In this document: positions 1 through 10,908 of the stretch, piece by piece | Numbering within the stretch: position 1 is the stretch's first letter | Layout: each line of letters opens with the position of its first letter | From: Hyaloscypha bicolor E | Taxonomy: Eukaryota > Ascomycota > Leotiomycetes > Helotiales > Hyaloscyphaceae | Assembly: GCF_002865645.1 (NCBI RefSeq) | Contig: NW_020194512.1 | Coordinates: 1,585,119-1,649,118 of the forward strand | Length of the DNA stretch: 64,000 nt | Direction: 5' to 3' | Notes under the pieces: model-generated | What the model saw: the letters and a program-made list of their open reading frames with translations, nothing else | Told to the model about the DNA's origin: nothing | The model's database searches: none | Translations under genes and position numbers: made by a program

Positions 1-441
1 GATCGGAAGTGAATCTGAACCAGTTGTATTATAGTCCGAGAACGTAGTCGCGTAATCTGTAAAGTAATCTAACTGAAGTGCTCAGTACCAAGTTTCGAGC
101 ATTCGGACTACTACAAAAGCGCGCGGCATTGAAATCCGTCCAACTCGATAAGCGAGGACGGGCGTAATTTTAATGCTCGCATTACAAAAATTCTCATATT
201 CCGCATTATATTATATTATTATAAAAATTTCGCCAAAATTAGATCTGCTTCTTTTCTATTACGTAAGGCACCTCTGAAGAGTTTCGGGCGTTCCATTGAG
301 ATTTGGTGTGATTTTCTGAACGTAGCGATTTTGGTGTTCCTCGCATTTTGCCAGATGGACGGTTTTCAACGCCGCGCGCTTTGGTAAATCGTTTGCTGTG
401 CGTCCGATTTGCCCACAAGAAGTAGTATAGGCCACTCCAGC
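1..441. other. Intergenic, 3' side of HET gene
   Basis: No reading frame or RNA gene is recognisable here. The stretch at about 180-240 is AT-rich with TTATATTATATT-like runs and probably belongs to the 3' flank of the HET gene on the minus strand. Confidence 0.6.
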
Positions 442-2349
442 TCATCTGATCCAGAATGTCTGCTTTTTTGCCCTCCATTCCGGCGCAACAACTTCGTTGT
501 CCATGAAGCCATGAACATAGCATTCTCCAATCAACTCGTATTGCTCGTCCAGAGAGAATCGTCCCTCGGTGTTTTCTTCCATGTTCGGATCCACGGTATG
601 CTTGTCAGACTTGATTTGTCTAAGCACGGAAGGTGTTTTACTGCCATCAAAAACGACCAACACGTCTCCCAGTTTGGTATAGCGAGGTCCCATTCCAAAG
701 TAGCCACTTTCTGTGATGAAAAAGTTTCGATTCATAGAAATTAAGCGAGCAGCAAAGCGAAAATTATCCGCCCCTGAAGACCCAAATCTAGTAATGGGCT
801 CCTTGCTGTTTATAGAATGCTCGGCCTCTGTCCAATGGACCTGACTCTCATTTTCTCGCGGTTTCCCAACCAACGTCTCAGTACTTGTTAGGCGGTAATC
901 TAGCACCAGAGTCCTGGAAAAGGCATCGCCTGTAACCTCTCCGGTGGGATACAGTTTTTTCGATTTGGTTACCTGTCGCTTGATACTCATTATCTGTTCT
1001 GGGTAATCTTCCCAAATATCTTGTAATGACTCCGATTCGGAAGCCAGAGTAGAAATGTCGCCCACCACCACACCAATCTGCACACCTGCCACACCGATGA
1101 GGGGCAAGGTAATTTGATCCACCTGAAGCCGTGGTGTGAAGGTTGTGCCGGCATTGAAAACGCAGTTATAGCTAAAGCGGTTTGGTATCCTTGATCTCCA
1201 ATCAGTCGCCCATGTCGGAAGTTTGCCAGATCGATGGCCGTGAAGGGGATCACAATAGCCTATTCCGGCATATTGAAGAATGAAGATCTTGTTCTTCTGA
1301 AGATACGCCAAAGCGAAGGCCTGATACACCTCCTCGGTACTTCTACCATAGTCGACGACGACTTCGATAAGCTCATCGGCTTTTTTCAAGCCTAACAGTC
1401 CGTAAATTTTGTCCACAGGATTAGAGCATGCCCTGTCCCGGTGCAAATGCACCATCGCATGCAAATCCCCGGATTTTGCATTTGTTCTTCTTCCAGACTT
1501 GGCCAAGGCAAACTCTTGCCGAGTTGCAGCAAGTAGAGCAACTCCTTCAAAATTGGGATCAAACTCTCCCCCCAGGAAAGACTTAGTGCTGGTCACGCAT
1601 TTTAAAATAATGGTGCTAGTAGCCAAGAGATCGTTCCAATCCAGCGTGTTTGATCCATTGCATAGTATCATCTTAGATGGAAGGCAAGCTTCTTGCACAA
1701 CCCAGAGGCGTGAAAACCAAGGCTGGCTTAAAAAAGCGTTGAGGGCCTGGACGTCAAGTTGGTCTGTAACCTCTCTCAGAGCTTTCTTGACCCCTGCGCC
1801 AGCGATCTTGAGACCAACTAGACCTAGGCTTATTTTGGATTCATAAATCCCGAATCGCCACGCTTTTGATGCGAGTTCCTTGATAATGTCGATTGCGGCT
1901 TCCGTTTCAGCATTTCCCTCACCCAACCACCCAACTGCGCGAGTCGTCGCACTGAATATTTGCGCCATGAGCATCACTTGATGGCCTTTCTCATTGTCGT
2001 CTATCTGATTGATACACACAGCATCAACCCAGAGCCTCCGTGGCCGGTTCGGAAGCCAAGGCTGCCGTAAGGCTGCCGCAAGGTTGCTCGTGATCGCAAG
2101 GTAGCCCGTGGGCAGGTAGATTTCCTCAGGGAAGATAGGATCTCCCCATGCGTATGATAAAGCTTCGTATGAGGGCTCGTCTGCTAGTCTCGCCGTCGTT
2201 AAGTTGCAATGGATTTCTGTGGGGTCGGGCGAGGCTGGCGGAAGTAGTTCGAGGATCCGAATTTCTAACTTTGGGTCGATTGGCAATTCCGAGTAGGATG
2301 CTGCACTTGAGACACGGTCTTCTTCGTTGGAGCTAGTTTCTGATGACAT
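442..2349 (-). CDS. HET-domain (heterokaryon incompatibility) protein, intact
   Basis: A single-exon gene of 635 aa. The reading frame is open upstream to 2466, but the ATG at 2349 (MSSETSSNEE) is preferred because the upstream 39 residues look like 5' UTR. The HET domain starts near residue 61 with YEALSYAWGDP and continues through LWVDAVCINQIDDNEKG and an IFSATTRAVGWLGEG block, in the canonical order of the family. The C-terminal motif YELIGECYVHGFMDNE, common in fungal HET proteins, is also present, so the gene is full length. Family knowledge: such proteins can trigger cell death after fusion of unlike hyphae. Whether this one does is unknown. It lies head to head with a broken HET gene starting at 2548, so the pair may share or have shared a promoter. 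Confidence 0.9.
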   Translation of the reverse strand: MSSETSSNEEDRVSSAASYSELPIDPKLEIRILELLPPASPDPTEIHCNLTTARLADEPSYEALSYAWGDPIFPEEIYLPTGYLAITSNLAAALRQPWLPNRPRRLWVDAVCINQIDDNEKGHQVMLMAQIFSATTRAVGWLGEGNAETEAAIDIIKELASKAWRFGIYESKISLGLVGLKIAGAGVKKALREVTDQLDVQALNAFLSQPWFSRLWVVQEACLPSKMILCNGSNTLDWNDLLATSTIILKCVTSTKSFLGGEFDPNFEGVALLAATRQEFALAKSGRRTNAKSGDLHAMVHLHRDRACSNPVDKIYGLLGLKKADELIEVVVDYGRSTEEVYQAFALAYLQKNKIFILQYAGIGYCDPLHGHRSGKLPTWATDWRSRIPNRFSYNCVFNAGTTFTPRLQVDQITLPLIGVAGVQIGVVVGDISTLASESESLQDIWEDYPEQIMSIKRQVTKSKKLYPTGEVTGDAFSRTLVLDYRLTSTETLVGKPRENESQVHWTEAEHSINSKEPITRFGSSGADNFRFAARLISMNRNFFITESGYFGMGPRYTKLGDVLVVFDGSKTPSVLRQIKSDKHTVDPNMEENTEGRFSLDEQYELIGECYVHGFMDNEVVAPEWRAKKQTFWIR

Positions 2350-2547
2350 TTTGAAGAGATAGGTATTGTGATACTGAGGAATAACACCGTTCCTTTTCTG
2401 AGACAACATGACTGGGATGAGGTTGAGCTCTCCCACGTGACATGAATAGACTCGAATAAACGCCACGAGAGCCAGTCATTGGACTGTAGTGAAAACATCC
2501 CAAGCACAAACCTCAACTTTGATGTGGATACTGCGAACTGGGAGCAC

Positions 2548-2816
2548 ATGGCATACCAATATTCTCAGCTGGAAGGACCTTCGTCAGTAAGGCTTCTGAG
2601 GCTGCAGCCTGGCGACTCTGATCAGTCGATTCGATGTGAAATCTACACCGTGCCCTCGACGACAATCCTTCGTATACTGCTGTCTCATATTGTTGGGGCA
2701 GCAGTGAGAAGCCACGAGAAATCCTTTACAGTCAATACTGATTGCCCATCACCGAGAGTCTCCATCGCATGCTTTGGAGGCTGCGCTTGGATGAGGCGAA
2801 GCCGAGTCTGCTCTAG
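2548..2816 (+). pseudogene. HET-domain gene fragment, frameshifted and truncated
   Basis: Reading from the ATG at 2548 gives a typical HET N-terminus (MAYQYSQLEG, then SSVRLLRLQPGDSD and IRCEIY). Near 2645 the frame is lost. One frame over, HET sequence continues as RALDDNPSYTAVSYCWG followed by SSEKPREILY. A third frame then carries LHRMLWRLRLDEAKPSLL, the segment that normally precedes the W-[IV]-DA-[IV]-CINQ motif. This segment ends at the boundary of the inverted-repeat element at 2817. At least two frame changes plus truncation make this a pseudogene. No HET sequence was seen beyond the right end of the element, so the 3' part was deleted or moved. Confidence 0.75.
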
Positions 2817-2871
2817 GGGGAATGTGCAAAACGACACCCCCCCGGGCGTCGATTGGGGTGTCGATTGGGGG
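2817..2871 (+). repeat. Left terminal inverted repeat
   Basis: Reads GGGGAATGTG, then an AAAACGACACCCCCCC core, then a doubled GTCGATTGGGG. It pairs with 3359-3413 in inverted orientation. Confidence 0.85.
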
Positions 2872-3358
2872 CCACTAACCCAAAGTAGAGGCGCTCAGAC
2901 AGGAACACCAAAAATCTAGCTTTCTCTTTAGTTTAATTTAACTTTATAAAAAATTAATATAATTTAATACTTGTTTCATTTACTTATAGCGCTAATTAAG
3001 GGCTATTCGAATATAAGCTTTTTATTAAATTTGGATTAGTAATAGTCCTTTAAATTAAAAAGGTTAAAGATTTCATATTTTATAGCCTAAAGGTAAGCTT
3101 AAGAAAGCCTAGAAATTTAGCGAGTAAGTCCCTAAAACTGGACCTGAGAGCCCTATAGGTACCTAATTTACAAGCCCTTATAGGGCCTAAAAATTTAGAA
3201 CTTAATTAATTAGTATATAAAGTTCTTTTAATTAAAATTCTATTTTAAAGAATTATTTTATTATAAACTGAGAAGCACCTAATTTTATTATAAGCCTTAT
3301 ATTATACTAGCTTATACTTATATTTGAAAATCTAACTTAAGGTCCGAAAATACTCTGC

Positions 3359-3413
3359 CCCCCAATCGACACCCCAATCGACACCCGGGGGGGTGTCGTT
3401 TTACACATTCCCC
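3359..3413 (-). repeat. Right terminal inverted repeat
   Basis: Reverse complement of 2817-2871 except for two C/T differences. One lies after GGGGAATGTG and one after the GGG that follows the C tract. Confidence 0.85.
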
Positions 3414-4540
3414 TTGGAGGGGGGCTTCTTTTTGGTGGCGTTTCTTTTGTTGTTGTTTGGTGCGCTTGGATCGAAGAGGGAGAGGTGCAGTGGTGTCGAC
3501 CAAAGGTTCGTCGTCTGCCGTATTATCCTTACGCATTATGCCTTCGTTCGGGACTTTGTTAATAGCCGAGCTGAGGTAGAAGGAATATAATGGTGGGAAA
3601 CAGAAACCAGAGTCGAGAAATTTGGCGGGTTTAGCGGGGTTACCAACTGCAAGCACTAGCAGGGCACCCCGCACTTGCCCCACTTCAATAACACTCAAAA
3701 GCAGATCTCAACCTCGAGCTTCAGCCAATTTTCTAGTTATGCAAAGAAGAAATCCTATCCCGATTTAAAGGAGAAGAGCAGCAAGGCATAGCGAGTTCTC
3801 TGCGATTTTGTAGCATTTCCCTATAAAACTGGACATTTCAATGTTTTGCCTTGCCAGCCCAAAGTTGAGCTATACGTAACAATTGCATAAATTTCTTGCG
3901 AAAACCCTTCATTTTCAATGGTTGGTATTATTACGGATACCATAAAATTCGATCTTCCCAATCTAAAAGCCGTGTATATTCAGCAAAACCTAACTGTGGA
4001 TGTTTATTATCAATCAGTCGTCTTTCCATACAGCTCAAGGTCTATGTCCAAAGTTAGAAGGCCTTCTCCCACTTGGGAATGTTTTCTGAGTCTCTTCTTC
4101 CCCATGCTCCTTTTAGCCCCAGTTTGAGTTTGACCGTCATCTCGAATTGACTGCCGACCTCCCAGAGCCGACGGCTGAGAGTTAATGTCTCTTATCCAAT
4201 ACGGAAGCTGCATCTGCGAGGAACAACTGCAAACGCGACTGGAGCAATGGGATTTGCCGCACCCTGATAAGAGCTTGACACCGTGTCTCAGACTCAATTG
4301 GCAGCGGTTCAGCGACAGGAAAATATGAGGCTGCTGAAAAAGTAATTATGGTTGCCATGTTTCTGCGATTGCCACTCTACTCGCTCGATGCTGGATGGCT
4401 TTCTATTGAGACAAGCAACGCCTGCTTTTGGAGTAGCGCAAGCTACCCATATATTGCACAAGGCAATCCCCGCGTCCTTGGCAACGCTGATGCTTGTCCC
4501 ACTTCTCATAACCGTCAGTCTCGCTCTTAAAGTTCTGAAT
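3414..4540. other. Intergenic, no gene supported
   Basis: Short frames exist but none has family features. On the minus strand 3420-3540 encodes a Lys/Gln-rich low-complexity stretch that I could not place. The part before 4540 is the presumed promoter of the CFEM-like gene. Confidence 0.5.
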
Positions 4541-5216
4541 ATGAACTATCCATTCCGCTTTCTGTTGGCTGTATGGCTCTTATGCGACGCCACACTCAAC
4601 ACGAATGTCTCCATTGCAGGTTCTAACGGCTACCTCTCCCTCCGCGAATGCGCAGCTTTATGTCTCAACGATGCCGAGACCTACGTCGACGTGCGGTCCT
4701 TCATCGGCTGTCCCGCTCAGCCATATGGGCAGAATGAATGCTATTGCCGCGAAGATCTTCACATTTCTGCGTCTTCGTATATCACTCACTGCGTTACATC
4801 TGCTTGCGGGCCAGGAACTGTTGATGTAGATGGTGCTGTCTCGGTCTATGATAACTACTGCTTCACTGCTGTAGGGGCAACGCCGGTCATTGGTGCTGTC
4901 GCCGCGACTACCACCAACCCTGCTGGGACCACTGCTGGCCAGACTTTTACGCCGACAAGTAACGGAGCAGTAGAGACTGGGGAAAATAGTAAGCGGGTTT
5001 CAACATGATTCATCTCCTCCAATTCTCGATCTTCCTCAACTGATACTCTTCTCTGCAATGGCAGCCCAATCGACAGGAGACCCTGGTTCAAGCAGCACGA
5101 ACGGGAAAGAGTTGACCGAATCGAATAAGATAGCACTTGGAGTGGGTATTGGCTTTGGTATACCCTCTGTGATTGGGGTTATAATTGCATGTGTTAATTG
5201 TATGCATCGGTACTGA
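4541..5216 (+). CDS. CFEM-like cysteine-rich membrane protein (one domain)
   Basis: Exons 4541-4988 and 5065-5216 give 199 aa. The frame is open further upstream, but the ATG at 4541 begins a good signal peptide (MNYPFRFLLAVWLLCDA). Eight cysteines at about residues 37, 41, 57, 67, 69, 84, 89 and 107 follow a CFEM-like order (C-x3-C ... C-x-C ... C-x4-C ... C). The Asp that binds haem iron in true CFEM proteins is absent before the C-x-C pair. A Thr/Gly-rich linker leads to the second exon, which holds a transmembrane segment (about 172-193) and the tiny tail NCMHRY. An acceptor 12 bases later would also keep frame. It is probably a cell-surface protein with the domain outside. The gene at 57962 has the same plan with two domains. 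Function unknown. Confidence 0.75.
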
Positions 5217-5905
5217 ATTGGGAATGAGCCCTATTATTTGACTATCAACTTGATGTTCTAACCACTCTTTTGCAAATCAAGTGCATCCCATCTTTTTCAT
5301 GCTCACTTCAGCGCCAAGTCAAGTCTGGCTCTCATCCTTGAGTTGTTTTCCATTCGCTGTCCAAGGCCCCGTACCTTGAGTCAACATGTTGAACGACTTT
5401 ACGAACATCTCGTTGAATTGTCTGTCTTTGAAGTTATCTATCGATGCCCAGCTACAGTTCTCATAAGCCGAATATGTCGATCCAGTCATATAGAGCGCGA
5501 TTGGTGACATGACGGAGTTGGTGGTAGTTATCTTTGTTCCTCAAATGTCATCTAACATAGGCAAATAATCATTCCTGGGAAGAACACGGCAAGTAGCAAG
5601 AACGGAAGCTGTTTGTAATTGTGTATCACCAACCACTTATAGCTCTGCTTTTAGTCAACTACAAAGCGTGAGCACCGCGCGTCGACGGATCATATCACGA
5701 CCCGGGGCTGGTGTCTTCAAGAGAAAACAGCTCTGTTGGGTGTGTAATGTACGTCTAAAGAGGGAAGAAGAAGGAGCGGGGAGCTCGAGAACTAAGATAC
5801 AGGGTGTCGCGCTAAGCTAAGTCACGTGCGACACAGCAGATCACGAACTCCACAACTGGCAGGCAGGCTTATTTGGGGACCATAATTGCCACGTTTGTGG
5901 TAGCC
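5217..5905. other. Intergenic, nothing recognised
   Basis: Only short frames without features. It contains the 3' flank of the CFEM-like gene. Confidence 0.4.
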
Positions 5906-6184
5906 TCAACCTCGCCATTCAATATCGAGTCGAAACTCTGGCCTCTTGGTTGCTGAGCTAGCTTTATTCTCGCGTATAAATTCCACCATACCTTCCCAGA
6001 TATAGTCAAACGTCTCTTCATCAAGAGAAGACTCCAGTGGTTCGGATGCATTTTCTTTCAGAGGGGTTATCTTTATCTCATGGATGGAACGGTCTAGTCG
6101 TTTACCACCGCTCATCTTGGAGTTGTGCATCTCAAGATATGGTATTATTTCGTCTCTATTCTTGGTTGCTGTTGCTTCTCTCAA
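5906..6184 (-). CDS. Possible small hypothetical protein
   Basis: An uninterrupted frame of 92 aa begins MREATATKNRDEIIPYLEMH and is charged and soluble-looking, with no signal peptide, membrane segment or motif I recognise. Amino-acid composition is protein-like, but no splice structure or family match supports it. It could equally be a remnant of a larger gene or chance. Confidence 0.2.
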   Translation of the reverse strand: MREATATKNRDEIIPYLEMHNSKMSGGKRLDRSIHEIKITPLKENASEPLESSLDEETFDYIWEGMVEFIRENKASSATKRPEFRLDIEWRG

Positions 6185-6661
6185 TTTCGATCACTGGATT
6201 GTGCTTTCGCACATGAAAGACCACGAGATTCGCAATGGCTCAACCGTCTGAAAGATATAGTGCTTTAGAGGAAAACAGGAGACAACATTCATCGTACAGA
6301 GCACTCGCTTGAGACGATGGGCTTCAGAATGCGGTAGCTGACAGGTCAGGGCCACGTTCGATGGAGATTCCTAGCTGTGGCGTTAAACAGACAAAGTAGA
6401 AGAGTATCGTCAGCTTTCAATGAAATGAAACATAAGGAAATAGCAGCTTAAAGACAAATTCATGTTTTGCTTGTAAAAAAGGACGGGGGTGAAGCTGGGA
6501 AGCAGGGGATGATGCGCACAGATTCGGCTACCGTAGCCGGCTAAATTACGCGACTTCAACCTCCGCGAAAACTCGAGTCTCCACGCGACGCGCCTTCCAA
6601 ATCATTAGCCTCGCGATTGTCAACAAAAACATTCCTCCAATTGACCTTCCAACTCGTCATT
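6185..6661. other. Intergenic, upstream of the HIRIP3-like gene
   Basis: No coding feature seen. The last 150 bases are the presumed promoter and 5' UTR of the gene starting at 6662. Confidence 0.4.
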
Positions 6662-8382
6662 ATGGCGCCATCCGAGAAACAGATCATCGCTGAGATCCAT
6701 ACGGTCATTGAACGGATCTATGCTGATCCTTCAAGCCGCGAGAACCTCACGGTACGAGTTGTTCGAGAAACTGTGGAGCCGAAACTCGGCCTCGAAAAGG
6801 GATTCCTCACACAAGCAGAATGGAAAGAAAAGAGCAAGAAGATTATTAAAGAATACGCGGTATGATTCTCGGCATCACCTCTTCTTCATTTGCTGACTTT
6901 TCTGTTTCGTAGGAAGAATTGATTGACAAGCAAGAAGCTGAATCAGACGCTGCTTCAAAGACGATCCAGGTCAACCCAAAAGCCGAGAAGAAACCTACCC
7001 CAACTCCTACGCCTACGAAAGAAGCTCCCACGAAGAAAATTACAAAACGAGGTGCTCAAGAATCGAAGGCCCCACCGCGGAAACGACAGAAGAAAGAAGC
7101 AACCCCATCCGAAGAGGAATTGAGTGATCTCAGCGAACCCTCTCCAGAAGAGAGCGAAGTATCCGAGTCCGAGTTTGATGAAGATAGCGATGAGCCGAAG
7201 CGCAAGAGAAATTCGAAATCCAAATCAAAGACTCCTGTCAAACGCGGAAGCAAGAAGAAGGCGGATACAGAGTCGGACGAGGAGGAAGAAGATGAGGACC
7301 CCAGCGACGAGACTGAGCTGAGTGACAGCGATGACTCAACCGCCAAGAGGAAATCTAGACCTAATCCCAATGCGAAGGCAAAGGCTCCTGCGACGCGTCA
7401 AGCGCCTGCCAAACGCCAATCGAAGAGTAAAACCAAAGTAGAATCCTCAGATGAAGAGAAGGAGGAAGATAATTCTCCAAAGAAGAAAGCTCCCGCCAAA
7501 CGGCAATCGAAAAGCAAGGCCAAATTAGAATCATCTGAGGACGAGGAGGAAGAAGAAGCCTCCCCCAAGAAAGCAACACCCAGGAAAGCGCCCACTAAAA
7601 AGGAAACTCCAAAGAAAGCTACCCCGTTCAAAGGGGAGCCCTCTCCTGCCGTCTCTCCACCCAAGAAAGCAGTAACCAAGAAAGTCGGTTCAGACTCGGA
7701 AGACATACCCAAGCCCGCACCAGACGCAGGCTCCGAGTCAGAAATGTCCATCGTTCTCGACGAGGAACCCAAACCCAAACGCAAGCGTCGCTCGAAATCC
7801 GACATGGCGGCGGATCCCAAGGAGGCCAAGATAAAATCCTCTTCCAATAAACCCGGCCGCCCCAAATCCTCATCCGGCTCGGCCAAAGCCCCCAAAGACC
7901 TTACGGCCGACGAAGCCAGCATAAAAACCCTCCAATCGCAACTCAAAAAGTGCGGCGTGAACAAAATCTGGCAGTTTGAGCTGAAGCAATATGGCGACGA
8001 TAGCAAAGAGAAGATTAAGCATCTGCAGAGGGTGCTGAAGGAGATTGGGATGAGCGGGCGCTTTAGCGAGGCGAGGGCGAGGGAGATCAAGGAGATGAGG
8101 GAGCTGCAGGCGGATTTGGAGGCTGTGAAGGAGGGGGAGAAGAGCTGGGGCTTGGGTGGGGGGAAGAGGGCTAGTCGGGCGGCGGTGAAGGCGAAGAGTT
8201 TTAGGGAGAGTAGTGGGAGTGGGGTGGATGATGGGGACCAGGGTATGGTGAAGAAAGGCAAGAAGGAGGAGAGTGCGGATGAGGGGAAGAAATCAGAGAG
8301 CGAGGACGAGCAGCCTGTCCTGCGGAGACCTAGCGCTCGCGCAGATTTGGCGTTCTTGGATGATGAAGAGGAGAGTGATTGA
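6662..8382 (+). CDS. DEK_C / HIRIP3-like histone chaperone
   Basis: Exons 6662-6859 and 6913-8382 (53-base intron) give 555 aa. Residues 1-66 resemble a DEK C-terminal-type helical domain (EKQIIAEIHTVIERIYADPS and KGFLTQAEWKEKSK). A long disordered middle alternates Lys-rich and Asp/Glu/Ser-rich blocks, including near-identical units built on PAKRQSKSK followed by ESS and an acidic run. Near residue 400 comes a segment (LKKCGVNKIWQFELKQYGD and HLQRVLKEIGMSGRFS) that matches the H2A-H2B-binding region of HIRIP3 proteins. It is inferred to be a nuclear histone chaperone or chromatin factor. Many Ser residues followed by acidic residues suggest CK2 phosphorylation. Its 3' end converges on apl2 with 172 bases between. 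Confidence 0.8.
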
Positions 8383-8554
8383 GTACGAGTGAAGTGTGTC
8401 CTGGATATGAGGTGACGTGTGTATCAGTATAACAGACTTGGAGCAACGAAAAGTCACGAGATTTACGCAAATACTCTTAATGGAACGTACTTAATCATCA
8501 CACTTCAGTTCGATTGACGATGCAAAGTTCTTTTCCTCACCGTCTGCAATTTAT

Positions 8555-10908
8555 CTAAAACATGCCCAGCAAATCCTCGTTGGTCTTCTTCAGCGCTCCA
8601 CCATGTAACTGCGTTTGAGGCGGAGGCGGCGCACTACTCAGATCCAGCCCTGCAAACCCATTCATCATATCGTTTTGCATGGCCCCTGAACTCGAACTGC
8701 CTCCGTTCATATCAAACAAGCCCATCATATCGTCCAAGCCACTAGCTGCTGCCGGTGCACCTGCTGGTGGACTCGCGACTCTCTGAGGCGTGCCTGCTAG
8801 ACCTTCAAGGCCAGACGCACCACCGCTTGGAGGAAGGTCAGCTGATGCAGGAGCAGCCCCATCGAAGTCGATGTCGAGGAGATTTTCGGCGTTTTGGGTG
8901 CCGCCGTTTTGAGCGGCGGCAACTGCTGCGGCGATGGGGTTGTCGACGGCGTTTTGCCTTTGCTCTTGGATTGCGGCGTGTTGGATGGCATCAGCGCCAT
9001 AGCGGCCGTGACCGACGAATGTCTCTGGTAGTTTGTGGTAGACGGAGGCGAGAGTTGAGAGTTCGTTTAGAAGTTGGTCGAGGAGGACTGGGGGAAGGGA
9101 GGACATTGTTGTAGTGATAGGAGGTTTGTCAGAAAGGATGATGTTCTATAAAGTGTTAGCCTTGTTCGTGTTAGAAGAAAATTCAAATTACCTTAGCAAC
9201 TGAAAGATCGCCTGATAGTAATCGCCAGTAGACGTATGCCCGATCCCTGATATCAGGGTTGTCATTATCAGCTGTTGCCGCCTGTAACACTTTCTGTACC
9301 AGGCCTTGATTGTTGTCTGGTTTCTTCAAGAACAGTTTGACAACTGCGGTCAGTATTTGCAGTTGAACTTGCGTGAACTCTTCCATGAAGCCTTCCACAA
9401 AACTTGACAGGATCTCGTCGGCATTGCTGATCTTCTCAGCATACTCGCCGACAATCCAGATCAAAGCTCCTCTTGCATTTGGCTCATCCAGCTCATCGAT
9501 ATACTTGCAAAGGGTTGGAATGATTCCCTCGTATCCCGGATATTTTCGGAAGATATCTTTGATAACGACAATCGCCTCCTGGACAACGTAGTTGACCTTG
9601 GTAGCAATGAGGTCAAGGAGAGTATTGACACACTTCTCACTTGCGCTCTCAATCTTGATAGCTACTTGCCCAATAGCCTTCACTGATCTTCGGACAAAAT
9701 CCATGTCGACTTCCAAAGCATATTCTTTCAGCTCTGCCAAGAGTTGATCCACATTCTTGTCGTTTGCTATCCGAACCATGATCTCTAGCTTTTGTAGCTT
9801 GACGTACGGAGGATCATTGTATTTGCAGAAGAAAACTCGAAGCTCTTTGCTGAGAATGTCTGGCTTGGCTTGGAGCAACAGATCAATATTCCTTAAAGCA
9901 ACATATTGGACTTCTGGAGCTGATGCGACGAGAGTCACTGGAAATGTTAGCAGAGCTCGACAAGTATTACGGGAGGTATATATACCTAGAGGAGGAGCCA
10001 TTTTCTTCAAGTATTGCTTGGAAAGCTCATGACTGATATGTTTCATGTGCAAGAACACCACCTTCACCGCCGCTAACACCACACTGGGGTTGACGTGTTG
10101 GAATTGGGGTGATACTCTTTCGCAGATATGCTCGGACTCCTTCACATCTTGCGCTTTGTAGTCGGCCAGCGTTGTCAGGATCGTTACTCGCCCCCACTCC
10201 GTACACTCATTTAGAGCCATCAGCATCTTCTTCAGCATCGCAGGTGTCACTCGTAGAGCTTTCGTTTCTGGAGCTGCTTCATTGATCTCCACCAACGCAG
10301 TCACCGAGTTGGCCACCACCATCGGATTCGAGTCCCCAATCATCTCTTGTAATGTCTCCAGGAACCCATTCTCTATACACATAGTAGGATTTAAGTCGAA
10401 GAGCTTGGCAACACATATCGCCGCCGTTTTTCGCACGTATGGCGACTCGTCACGTAGTGTTTTCCGTAATGGTTCCTCCATATAGTCTACCATCTTGTCT
10501 ACCCTGATACAGCCCATCGTCCTTATTGCCAGAGCTCGAACTAAAGGATTTGGGTCCTCGGAGTCTTGAACAAATGTATTGACCGCCAAAATACAGAGGT
10601 CTGGATGCGATTTGGCATAGTTCCTGTAAGCACACATTAGCTGAGCATTCTCTGCTACACTAACGAAGGTAGAAATACATCAAATACAGATACACAAGCT
10701 TCTTCTGATCCAGGTCTGGCGTTGCAATGTTCTTCAGCACATCCGGGAAGAGAGCTGACACATCCTTGCCCAAGGTCATGGACATGATGGTTTTCTGAAT
10801 CGCCTCCTTGCGCTCGTAGGCATATTGCGAGACCAGCCCTGCTCTCAGCTCGAACGTTTCTCCTTTCTTGGGTACCGCAAAGGCTCCTCTGATTCTGTTC
10901 ACCGCCAT
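8555..10908 (-). CDS. apl2: AP-1 complex beta-adaptin (Apl2)
   Basis: Exons 10908-10679, 10623-9986, 9937-9192 and 9145-8555 give 734 aa with all junctions in frame (introns 55, 48 and 46 bases). The N-terminus ([10 protein letters not shown], then [20 protein letters not shown]) and the whole helical-repeat trunk ([34 protein letters not shown]) are typical of beta-adaptin. The C-terminal hinge is Gly/Ala/Pro-rich and holds a clathrin-box-like LLDID and a second LLGMF at the very end. The protein is the large beta subunit of the AP-1 clathrin adaptor acting at trans-Golgi and endosomes. There is no ear domain, as is usual for fungal AP-1 beta. AP-2 beta is the alternative, but length and N-terminus favour AP-1. 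Confidence 0.93.

Larger units (their letters stand above)
2817..3413. mobile_element. AT-rich MITE-like element with 55-bp terminal inverted repeats
   Basis: Two GC-rich inverted repeats of about 55 bp (2817-2871 and 3359-3413) flank about 490 bp of very AT-rich DNA with no coding potential. The two repeats differ by only about two transitions. Each contains a tandem GTCGATTGGGG pair next to a CGACACCCCCCC tract, as expected of a transposase-binding site. The flanks read TA on the left and TT on the right, so a TA target duplication (Tc1/mariner type) is possible but not proven. The interior is rich in TpA and poor in CpA, as expected after RIP. There is no transposase, so it is most likely non-autonomous. 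Family not recognised. Confidence 0.7.

Noticed and set aside
3318..3698. Transposase gene remnant beside the inverted repeat element
   Set aside because: The frame is Lys/Gln-rich low complexity and crosses the repeat; no DDE or helix-turn-helix motif is visible.
7056..8261. Long open frames on the minus strand opposite the HIRIP3-like gene
   Set aside because: They are mirror translations of Lys/Glu/Ser codon repeats in the real gene.
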